A stretch of 64,000 nucleotides of DNA from Kiritimatiellia bacterium (GTDB taxonomy: Bacteria > Verrucomicrobiota > Kiritimatiellia > RFP12 > UBA1067). The notes beneath the pieces were generated by a model. The model was not told the origin of the DNA and did no database searches. It worked only from the letters and a program-made list of their open reading frames with translations. The translations under genes were made by a program, and so were the position numbers. The DNA lies in assembly GCA_028686345.1 (NCBI GenBank), contig JAQUCE010000010.1, positions 1-64,000 on the forward strand, read 5' to 3'. Shown in pieces: positions 1-7,748 of this stretch (position 1 is its first letter; every line of letters starts with the position of its first letter).

Positions 1-72
1 GAATCGCAGCTGCTCCTTGAACAGGCCAAGCGTCGCGTTGAAGAGCTGATTGAGCAGGCGGTGCAAGGATGA
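1..72 (+). CDS. C-terminal fragment of an upstream gene (...ESQLLLEQAKRRVEELIEQAVQG*), possibly a type I R-M specificity subunit (HsdS)
   Basis: Open frame from window edge to TGA at 70-72, overlapping the RhuM ATG at 69; tail resembles some HsdS C-termini; RhuM genes often sit next to hsdS. Too short for certainty. Confidence 0.35.
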   Translation, partial: ESQLLLEQAKRRVEELIEQAVQG

Positions 73-1130
73 AGAAAAAACCAACATCACCCAATAACCC
101 CCCGTCAGACGGTGAAATCATTCTCTACACAACCGCTGACGGAAGACAGCGCATTGAAGTGCGCCTTGAAAATGAAACGGTCTGGCTTACTCAAAGGCTC
201 ATGGCCGATCTCTTTCAGACAACCACCGCAAATATAAACATTCACCTGAAAAATATCTTTGCCGAGGGAGAGTTGCAGGAAGATTCAGTTATTAAGGAAT
301 CCTTAATAACTGCCGCTGACGGCAAGCCCTACAAGACAAAGCTGTACCGGCTTGAAGTTATTATTGCGATCGGATTTAGGGTAAAATCTCACCGGGGCAC
401 TCAGTTTAGGCAGTGGGCAACCAAACGCCTGGCCGAATACATGGTCAAAGGTTTTACCATGGATGATGAGCGTCTTGCTGAACCCGGCGGCATTGATTAC
501 TTTGACGAACTTCTTGAACGCATCCGGGCCATCCGTGCCTCTGAAAAACGTTTTTATCAAAAAATACGTGATATTTATCAGACAAGTGTCGATTACGATC
601 CGAAAAACTCTATGACCCAGGAGTTCTTTGCGATCGTGCAGAATAAAATGATCTACGCGGCTTCCGGCAAAACAGCAGCTGAACTGATTGAAAGCAGGGC
701 CCACGCCGCTTTACCGAACATGGGGCTCACAACTTGGAAAGGCGCGGGGCGAGGGCGTGTTTTAACCAAGGCCGATGTAGTAATATCAAAAAATTATTTA
801 AGCCAGGATGAAGTATCAACCCTTGAATTGTTAGTGGGCCAATATCTCGATTTTGCCGAACTCCAGGCAAAGCGCAGAAAATCCATGACAATGAAGGAGT
901 GGATTGAAAAACTCGACTCTTTTTTACAGGTGAACGAACAGGAGATCCTCAGAAATGCCGGGAAAATATCGGCTAAAGTTGCAAAACAACTCGCTGAGGA
1001 TGAGTATGATAAGTTTGATGACAATCGCCGAAGCATTGAAGCTGATCAGGCTGACGAGGAACTTAAAAATGCAGTGAAAAAACTTGTCGAAGGGAAAGAT
1101 AAAGGAGGCAGGCATGAATCTGACAAATGA
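69..1130 (+). CDS. RhuM family protein (virulence RhuM / Fic-associated type)
   Basis: 353 aa; ETVWLTQRLMADLFQTTTANINIHLKNIFAEGEL...YRLEVIIAIGFRVKSHRGTQFRQWATKRLAEYMVKGFTMDDERL is characteristic of the RhuM family. Confidence 0.9.
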   Translation: MKKKPTSPNNPPSDGEIILYTTADGRQRIEVRLENETVWLTQRLMADLFQTTTANINIHLKNIFAEGELQEDSVIKESLITAADGKPYKTKLYRLEVIIAIGFRVKSHRGTQFRQWATKRLAEYMVKGFTMDDERLAEPGGIDYFDELLERIRAIRASEKRFYQKIRDIYQTSVDYDPKNSMTQEFFAIVQNKMIYAASGKTAAELIESRAHAALPNMGLTTWKGAGRGRVLTKADVVISKNYLSQDEVSTLELLVGQYLDFAELQAKRRKSMTMKEWIEKLDSFLQVNEQEILRNAGKISAKVAKQLAEDEYDKFDDNRRSIEADQADEELKNAVKKLVEGKDKGGRHESDK

Positions 1131-1305
1131 AGATAATCAACTCTTGCGCGAACTATGCAGTCAGCATGAAGTGAGTTTTGACAAAGTAGTTAAACTGCTC
1201 GCCGCTGTTCGAGAGTATGAATTCAAAGAGCGTCGCTTCGGCATATATGACACATTGCGTGAAATCCTCAAGACCAAAGAAACCGAAGAAGGAAAAGCGC
1301 AATGA
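1114..1305 (+). CDS. small DNA-modification-system-associated protein (63 aa)
   Basis: ATG at 1114 preceded by AAGGAGG; overlaps rhuM stop and the next ATG (ATGA at 1302); MNLTNEDNQLLRELCSQHEVSFDKVVKLLAAVREYEFKERRFGIYDTLREILK resembles the small protein found next to dndD-type genes. Confidence 0.6.
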   Translation: MNLTNEDNQLLRELCSQHEVSFDKVVKLLAAVREYEFKERRFGIYDTLREILKTKETEEGKAQ

Positions 1306-3290
1306 AACTTCGAAAACTGATTATTGAGAATTATAAATCATTTCAATTCCCTACAGAGATACAATTTCCAGATAACGAAAATGGTAAAAGCATTTTCTTG
1401 ATTGGCGGTATGAATGGGGCTGGAAAATCATCACTTCTGGAAGCCATCAATTTTTGTTTGTACGGTGCTAAGAATGAAGAGATCTTCAGGAACATCAATC
1501 GTAAGGAAAAGGCCCTTAATAACACTGCCGTTTCCTTTGAAATTGCACTTGAAGAAGATGATGGAGGAGAGTTAGTAGTCAAGCGTTCATGGACAGCCGG
1601 AACGATTGATGACCCGAAGGCAAAGGACTTAACCGAAAGATTGGTTGTTGTCAAAGATGGGAAGCGGGTTACTGTTCAAAACAAAGAGATCTGGCAAGAG
1701 TACATTCGCGCGGCAATCCCGCAGAGCATTACACAGTTTTTCTTCTTTGACGGTGAAAAAATACAGGAAATCGCATCCGATGATCATTCAGAGGTTCGCT
1801 TGCAGTCTTCGCTCGAGGCAGCTCTTGGTATTCAAAGTATAAATCGCCTTGCATCAGATATTGCTTACCTCAAACAGGAGGAGCGCAAGGGGTTTGTCGA
1901 TATAACGGATGCAGACCTTGAATTTAAAGAAAGCGAGCTAAAACGCGAAAAAAGCAAACTTGCAATCAAGCGAACAGAAAAAGATGAGGTCAAAGCCGAA
2001 ATAGATGCATTCACTGAGCAACAGGAAGATGCCAAAGTCCGCTTTCAGGCTATTTTCAATCAATCTCCCGAGTCAAAAGAAAAAATTCGTCAAAATGAAA
2101 AAAAGCGAATACAGCTCTCTAATCGATTGAGTCAATTGGAATCTGAAATAAAGATACTATGCGAATCTGTTTTGCCATTTGCGCTTGCCGGGAAATTTTT
2201 TGATGATATTCGACTTCAAATAGAGAGTGAAAGAACGACTGCACAGAGCGAGGCTATTCGTGAGCATTCAGCCGAGCTTGCAAAGAAAATTGTCCGTGTT
2301 GTAGAAGAGCCTGAACCAATCTTCAAAGAAAAGCTTTCTGCTGACAAGATGGCAGAACTTGAGAAGCGGATCGAAATCTTATTAAAAGATGGCAAGTCTA
2401 CTGGCATAGAAAAAATTCTCGGTCTTTCTGAGCGTGATGCCGCACGCGTATTGAATCAAATTGAGACTTTGGAAAAAAGCGACATATTTTTAATTGCGCC
2501 GCTTATTGAGGAGAAAAAAGAGCTTTGTATTCAGCTAAAAGACTTGGAATCTTCAGTTCGGAGCAAAGGAGCTTCGGAATCTGAGCAGGAACTTTTCGCG
2601 CAACTTCAAGAAATCATCGAGAGTAGTGCAATTCAAATAGGAAGAAAAACAGAACAGCTTCGTATTATAGAAGATGATCTTTTAGCTATTGATAACAGAA
2701 TCAAAGAGATAGAGTTGGAAATCGAGAGGTTGTATGAGAAGCACCATCTGTCAAAAGATAAAGCTGATTTTATTTCAGAGTGTAACGCTATATCGAATTT
2801 ATTGAATCAATTTGTAGTGAGGCTCAGGAAAAATAAAATTTATTTATTGCAAGAAAAGACGTTTGAAATGTATCGCTTGCTATCCAGTAAAGCGGGTTTG
2901 ATCAAAGATATTTTGATCGATGACAAAACTTATGAAATAAAAATTATTGACCGCTCCGGACATGAAATCAAGAAGTCAGGGCTTTCAGCGGGAGAAAAGG
3001 AAGTGTTTGCAATTTCTTTGCTATGGGGTCTTGCGCAGACGAGTCAGCTGAAACTGCCAATAATCATAGACACCCCACTTTCCAGACTTGATAGTATGCA
3101 CCGTGACAATATTGTAAACAATTACTTCCCTAATGCTGGTGAACAGGTTATTGTTCTTTCAACCGATACTGAAATCGACACAAACTACTATCGAAGCCTA
3201 AAGAGTCATCTTGCTGGCGCTGCAAAGCTTGAGTTCGATCATAAACAAGAGCTTACAACGGTTAAGACTGGTTATTTCTGGGAGGGTTAA
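1302..3290 (+). CDS. DndD-like SMC/ABC ATPase (DNA sulfur modification-type)
   Basis: Walker A GGMNGAGKSSLLEAINFCLYG, QFFFFDGEKIQEIA, central coiled coil, ABC signature LSAGEKEVFAISLLWGLAQ, Walker B LPIIIDTPLSRLD. Confidence 0.88.
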   Translation: MKLRKLIIENYKSFQFPTEIQFPDNENGKSIFLIGGMNGAGKSSLLEAINFCLYGAKNEEIFRNINRKEKALNNTAVSFEIALEEDDGGELVVKRSWTAGTIDDPKAKDLTERLVVVKDGKRVTVQNKEIWQEYIRAAIPQSITQFFFFDGEKIQEIASDDHSEVRLQSSLEAALGIQSINRLASDIAYLKQEERKGFVDITDADLEFKESELKREKSKLAIKRTEKDEVKAEIDAFTEQQEDAKVRFQAIFNQSPESKEKIRQNEKKRIQLSNRLSQLESEIKILCESVLPFALAGKFFDDIRLQIESERTTAQSEAIREHSAELAKKIVRVVEEPEPIFKEKLSADKMAELEKRIEILLKDGKSTGIEKILGLSERDAARVLNQIETLEKSDIFLIAPLIEEKKELCIQLKDLESSVRSKGASESEQELFAQLQEIIESSAIQIGRKTEQLRIIEDDLLAIDNRIKEIELEIERLYEKHHLSKDKADFISECNAISNLLNQFVVRLRKNKIYLLQEKTFEMYRLLSSKAGLIKDILIDDKTYEIKIIDRSGHEIKKSGLSAGEKEVFAISLLWGLAQTSQLKLPIIIDTPLSRLDSMHRDNIVNNYFPNAGEQVIVLSTDTEIDTNYYRSLKSHLAGAAKLEFDHKQELTTVKTGYFWEG

Positions 3291-3292
3291 CA

Positions 3293-4819
3293 ATGGCAGA
3301 CAGATTATATACAACAAGGGAGACCGATGAGATCCTAAGCGCGCTCCGGCTTGAAACTAAACTCGAAAAATACATTCTTGCTCGAATAGCCTTCTCTTTT
3401 TCATTAAGCGAGGATGGCAAAAGTGTTCCTATTTCATCTGACTTTAGCGGTGCAGAGATTAAAAGGCCAACCTTTGTTGGTCAGGATGAACTATTTATAA
3501 AAACGTTTATTCGGGATGTTTACAAAAAAAATGAAATAGAGGAAGATGAGTTTTATTCAAACAAATCAATTATAAAAAACCATATTGATAACGGGGCTCG
3601 CAAGCTAAAAAAGATGTTTGAAGAGTCAGGTAACAATGCTGACCTTCTAATTAAAAAACTTGTGGATAAGATCGAATTTAGAGGCAGAAGAGAGGTTCTA
3701 GGAAAGGGCTTTGAGATTCTCTTAGGTAAAGAATTATTGCAAAAAAATGATGTTTTCATGGATCTGAATAATACGGCAATTCATGCAAATTCACACTTAG
3801 CAATAATGGGAAAACCTGGTGTAGGTAAAACACAATTCCTTTTAAAGATTCTCACTGACATTCGGTTCCAGTCAAATTTCCAAACTAATTTTATCTATTT
3901 TGACTATAAGGGAGATGTCGCTGAGAATCAAAAGTTTTGTGAAATCGCAAAAGTTCAACCTTTTCGACTGCTGCAAGGAGCTCAAACGCTGCCGATCAAT
4001 CCATTCATTCTACCTTCTTATGATGAACAAACCATCAACATATCAGCTAGAGAAAAGGCCGAGAGTTTTGCCTCAATAAACTCAAAGCTTGGTGTTGTTC
4101 AGAAAGGCGCTATGACTGAAGCGATACGAGCTGCATATGCGATGCGGGCAAACTACGATAAACCATATCCGGATTTCAGAGATGTGTATCAAATTGCCAG
4201 TACCGCTTACGAAGAGGAAGGGAAGCGTGATGACAGCTTAATCGAAGTTCTTCGCGATCTATCTGATTTCAATCTTTTCTGGTCGCATGGCTCTGAATTG
4301 CCTCCTATCGAAAAATTAACCGACCGAACATTGCTAATTGATGTTCATGCAATGCCGGTTTTGAAAGAGCTTGTAGCCTATCTGGTAATTGAAAGACTAT
4401 ATAAAGAGATGTCGCTATTACCAGACAGCCCTATCAATGATAACAAGCGCACAATACGAACAATATTAGTCATTGATGAAGCTCATAATTATCTTGGACA
4501 AAAAAATATTTTCTTGCAAAGGATAATCCGAGAAGGGCGTTCAAAAGGCATTGTTGTTTTCTTTGCAAGTCAGTCCCCGAATGACTATCAGCAAAAGTTT
4601 TTTAATTTCCAAGAATTACTTGAATTTGCATATATGTTTCAATGTGAAGGGGTTTCCTCTTCCTCAATTCAAGATATTTTAGGCTGCAGTCCTAAAACGG
4701 CAAAGGATCTTCAAACTGAAGTGGCGCGGCTTGAACCGTGGCAAGTGATAAGTAGAAGTCAGGATAAAAAAGATGAGTTTGTTAAATTTACGGCAGAAGC
4801 ATTTTTTAAGAACTATTAG
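3293..4819 (+). CDS. DndE-like N-terminal domain fused to HerA/FtsK-like ATPase
   Basis: N-term RLYTTRETDEILSALRLETKLEKYILARIAFSFSLSE...DELFIKTFIRDVY...KNHIDNGARKLKK resembles DndE; Walker A MGKPGVGKTQFL, Walker B ILVIDEAHNYLG, RIIREGRSKGIVVFFASQSPND as in HerA-type ATPases. Confidence 0.75.
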   Translation: MADRLYTTRETDEILSALRLETKLEKYILARIAFSFSLSEDGKSVPISSDFSGAEIKRPTFVGQDELFIKTFIRDVYKKNEIEEDEFYSNKSIIKNHIDNGARKLKKMFEESGNNADLLIKKLVDKIEFRGRREVLGKGFEILLGKELLQKNDVFMDLNNTAIHANSHLAIMGKPGVGKTQFLLKILTDIRFQSNFQTNFIYFDYKGDVAENQKFCEIAKVQPFRLLQGAQTLPINPFILPSYDEQTINISAREKAESFASINSKLGVVQKGAMTEAIRAAYAMRANYDKPYPDFRDVYQIASTAYEEEGKRDDSLIEVLRDLSDFNLFWSHGSELPPIEKLTDRTLLIDVHAMPVLKELVAYLVIERLYKEMSLLPDSPINDNKRTIRTILVIDEAHNYLGQKNIFLQRIIREGRSKGIVVFFASQSPNDYQQKFFNFQELLEFAYMFQCEGVSSSSIQDILGCSPKTAKDLQTEVARLEPWQVISRSQDKKDEFVKFTAEAFFKNY

Positions 4820-4984
4820 ATAGAAGCTTGTGGGAGTTTAAATGAAATTTGTAGTACAGGCGTTAGCCTGATTCAAAGCGGGTTATTGAGACGTTACTGT
4901 AAAAGTGATAATGGAGTAGTGCAAGCATCTTGCGTGACACAGATAAAATTTCATTTATATTTGGAGTGAATAAAGCGTAAAATC

Positions 4985-5062
4985 GTGCTGGGATTTTGAC
5001 GCTTCGCGTCTCTATGTTGTTGCGTGCTGGGATTTTGACGCTTCGCGTCTCTATGTTGTTGC
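4985..5062. repeat. two perfect tandem copies of a 39-bp unit (GTGCTGGGATTTTGACGCTTCGCGTCTCTATGTTGTTGC)
   Basis: Read directly: 4985-5023 and 5024-5062. Confidence 0.95.
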
Positions 5063-5150
5063 GCATCAAATCTTTATCCGAAAAAAGAGCCTGTTTTCGG
5101 CCTTTAGAAGGCGATTTAGAGTGTGTTTTTGAGGTTTTAAGGGAGCTAGA
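5028..5150 (+). repeat. dispersed repeat R8, copy 1 (copy 2 inverted at ~55015-55150)
   Basis: TTTTGACGCTTCGCGTCTCTATGTTGTTGCGCATCAA...AAAAGAGCCTGTTTTCGGCCTTTAGAAGGCGATTTAGAGTGTGTTTTT closely matches the reverse complement of 55015-55150. Confidence 0.8.
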
Positions 5151-5497
5151 TCCACGCAGTAGCGCGGAGTGGAGAAATACGTGAGTGAAGGAGGCGTGTC
5201 TTTTGTGCGGTAGCAATGTAGGTCCGGCTTCCAGCCGGACATGGCCCGATGCAAGGGGATCCGTTGAAATCTGGCTTCGCCTTTGGTTGACGATGATGTG
5301 CTCATTCAAGCTGGAAGCGTGAAATGAAATTTCATCAACTTATGAAGATGGTTGTCTGAACTTCTTGTTTTTCATGACAAGAGTTGAAAGAATAGCAATG
5401 AAACGCCTATAAACGTTCGATAGGCAACTTTCAGTAAAGAACAACGATTTGTTTCTGCGGCCCGTAAGGGGCAAAACTTTAAAAAGGAAAGCAATTT

Positions 5498-6649
5498 ATG
5501 ATTTGCGGCATGGATATTCTTCTGGAACAGCACGGCGAGCTGCTGAAAGGGCGGCGGATCGGGCTGTTGAGTCATCAGGCAGCTTTGGTTGCAACAGGTG
5601 CAACCTCGGCCCAGGCACTGCGCAAGAGGGTGGGGCAATCGCTGGGGGCGCTCTTCGGTCCTGAACATGGCTTTATGGGGCAGGCGCTGGCCGGTGAGGA
5701 AACCTTCTCCACAATCCACCCGGAGTGGAAAATCCCGGTACACTCGCTCTACGGGGCGATGCGCGCGCCCTCGCCGGAGATGCTCCACGGCCTGGATCTA
5801 GTGATCTGCGACTTGCAGGATCTTGGGGTGCGTTGCTACACCTATCTCGCGACCATGGCCAATATGCTGCGAGCTTGCCGCGAAGCGGGGGTTGCGATGA
5901 TCGTGACTGACCGTCCCATTCCGCTGCCGTTGATTGTTGACGGAGCTATGCCCCACCCCGACTGCCTGAGTTTTGTGGCGCCCTGCAACCTGCCGATGGT
6001 TTACGGCATGACACCGGCTGAGACCGCGTTGTGGCTGAATCAGGATCACGGGGGAAGCGAGATGCTGCGGGTCATTCCCATGCAAGATTGGCAGCGTTCC
6101 TGCTCAGTGATGGGCGGGGAGCAGGGAGAGTTCATGCCGCCATCTCCGTCGATTCAAAGCCGCGAGAGTGCTCTGGCCTATCCTGTCGCGGTTTTCAGTG
6201 AGGCGCTGCCCGGTATTGATTGCGGGCGGGGCACCAATCTGGCCTTCCGTGTGATCGGGGCACCCTGGCTGGAGCCGGAGAAATTTTGTCAGCACCTAGC
6301 CAGTTTCAAGGTTAAGGGGGTGAGTTTCCACCCTTATCGTTATACTGCAGCGGTGCAACCCCTGGCCGGGCAAGAGCTGGGGGCGGTTCGCATCTCGGTC
6401 ACAGAGGCGGCGCTGTTCCATCCAATTGAGTGCTCTTTGCTGCTGCTGCGTGAACTGGCGGAGTGTTATGGGGAGCAAAGGGTATGGCAGCATCAAGGGG
6501 TCAGGAGCAAGTGGTTTGATCAGCTCTATGGCGATCCTCAGGTGCGTCTTCAGCTGCGGCAGGGGGTGGCGCTGAAAAAGATTTTCGCGGGGTGGCGGGA
6601 TGATCGGAGCGGGTTTATGGAGGAGCGTCAGCGGGCGTTGCTCTATTAG
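5498..6649 (+). CDS. DUF1343 / NamZ-like exo-beta-N-acetylmuramidase family protein
   Basis: GRRIGLLSHQAALVATG...LGALFGPEHGFMGQALAGEE...VHSLYGAMRAPSPEML...LVICDLQDLGVRCYTYLATM...MIVTDRPIPL is the DUF1343 signature series. Confidence 0.9.
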   Translation: MICGMDILLEQHGELLKGRRIGLLSHQAALVATGATSAQALRKRVGQSLGALFGPEHGFMGQALAGEETFSTIHPEWKIPVHSLYGAMRAPSPEMLHGLDLVICDLQDLGVRCYTYLATMANMLRACREAGVAMIVTDRPIPLPLIVDGAMPHPDCLSFVAPCNLPMVYGMTPAETALWLNQDHGGSEMLRVIPMQDWQRSCSVMGGEQGEFMPPSPSIQSRESALAYPVAVFSEALPGIDCGRGTNLAFRVIGAPWLEPEKFCQHLASFKVKGVSFHPYRYTAAVQPLAGQELGAVRISVTEAALFHPIECSLLLLRELAECYGEQRVWQHQGVRSKWFDQLYGDPQVRLQLRQGVALKKIFAGWRDDRSGFMEERQRALLY

Positions 6650-6710
6650 TCGCTTACCAAAGGGCAAGACAAACATATCCTTAAAAACATGTTGTCGGGG
6701 CTCTGCTCCC

Positions 6711-6797
6711 AATCCTAATCCCAATCTTAATCTCTTTTGACCAGTCACCGGCAGCCATTGTTTGATTAGGATTACGATTAGGATTGAGATTAGGATT
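6711..6797. repeat. imperfect inverted repeat of CCTAATCCCAATC / GATTAGGATT-type tracts
   Basis: CCAATCCTAATCCCAATCTTAATCTC ... GATTAGGATTACGATTAGGATTGAGATTAGGATT. Confidence 0.75.
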
Positions 6798-7120
6798 TCT
6801 TAGGGACAGGCACTGATTTTTCCTATGAATGAAAGCTAACAGCTTAGTTAATTTTTCGGTACATTTTTTTTTAACCACGAAAATCACGAAAAGCACGAAA
6901 GGGGTGCATAGTTGATTTAAACGTGACCTTACGCGAATGGGGCGTAGCAGGGATGAAATACCCTTATCCTTTCGCGGAGATTCGCGGGCAAAAAATTGGT
7001 TGCCTGCCTGTGCGTTGCACGCAGACAGGCGGCTATGCTGCGCTAGGTTCCTTGTGGTTTCAAAAATTAAAGTGCAATCGTTTTGACCCCCTATGTCCAG
7101 TGATATGGTTGGCAACCGGC

Positions 7121-7150
7121 GATGTCCGATTGGAAATCGGACCTACGTTG
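7121..7150. repeat. R4 hairpin repeat (TGTCCGATTGGAAATCGGACCTACGTTGC)
   Basis: Near-palindromic stem; related copies at 5218-5242, 14957-15010 and 53219-53250. Confidence 0.85.
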
Positions 7151-7164
7151 CTCACGCACTTCCG

Positions 7165-7372
7165 CATGTCGCGCGACTTGCAAGCTTAACTCAAGTTGAA
7201 ACTGTAGGGTTGGCTCTCAGAGCCAATCAAAGATCATGAAATCCCATGACGCGCCTTTGACGAACAGCCACCTGGCACCCACAAATTGCTTCATCCTCCT
7301 TCGCCAAGGCTACGGCGGACACGATAGAAGCAACCCTACACCCCATGGCGCGCCTTTCACGAACTAAATCAT
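7165..7372 (+). repeat. dispersed repeat R3 (~200 bp), copy 1
   Basis: CATGTCGCGCGACTTGCA...TTGAAACTGTAGGGTTGGCTCTCAGAGCCAA...AAGATCATGAAATCCCATGACGCGCCTTTGACGAACA...GAAGCAACCCTACACCCCATGGCGCGCC; related at 38728-38895 (inverted) and 52951-53190. Confidence 0.8.
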
Positions 7373-7395
7373 AACACGACCGACCATGCTGCGCG

Positions 7396-7470
7396 ACGAT
7401 GTTGGTGGACGATTGGGATCACGCGGGAAATCGTCCACCAGCATCGTCGCACAGCATCGTCAACCGATGC
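7396..7470 (+). repeat. dispersed repeat R2 with 17-bp arms, copy 1
   Basis: GATGTTGGTGGACGATT (7398-7414) / AATCGTCCACCAGCATC (7429-7445); related at 22741-22808, 38600-38705 and partial 21412-21446. Confidence 0.8.
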
Positions 7471-7748
7471 CGCTGGCAGAGCGACTGCTACACATGCGCT
7501 GCACTGCGGAGTGCAAGGGTTGTCGTTCGGTGTAGTAGCCGCTCTACGAGCGGCATTTTGCTACAGGCTCAGGACAAGCATGGTAGATTACGGCAATAAA
7601 ATTTAGCAGCGCGATATTTTTTGAGCGTGATTGGATGTCTGAAAATGAAGTACCTCAAGCTTCCAGCTTGAATGAAAATGTTCTCTGCAAGCAAGATGCT
7701 TGCACTACTCCATTATAAACTTTTAAGGTAACTACTCAACAACCTGCT

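Noticed and set aside
4985-5062. Possible CRISPR array
   Set aside because: Only two copies, directly abutting, with no spacers; no cas genes in the window.
4863-5309. 148-aa minus-strand ORF containing PARNNIETRSVKIPARNNIETRSVKI
   Set aside because: The peptide repeat is just the translation of the 39-bp tandem duplication and R8/R4 repeats; no coding evidence.
6711-6797. Telomere-like repeat / replicon end
   Set aside because: TTAGG-like wording only; short, imperfect, inverted and internal to a contiguous chromosome-type region.
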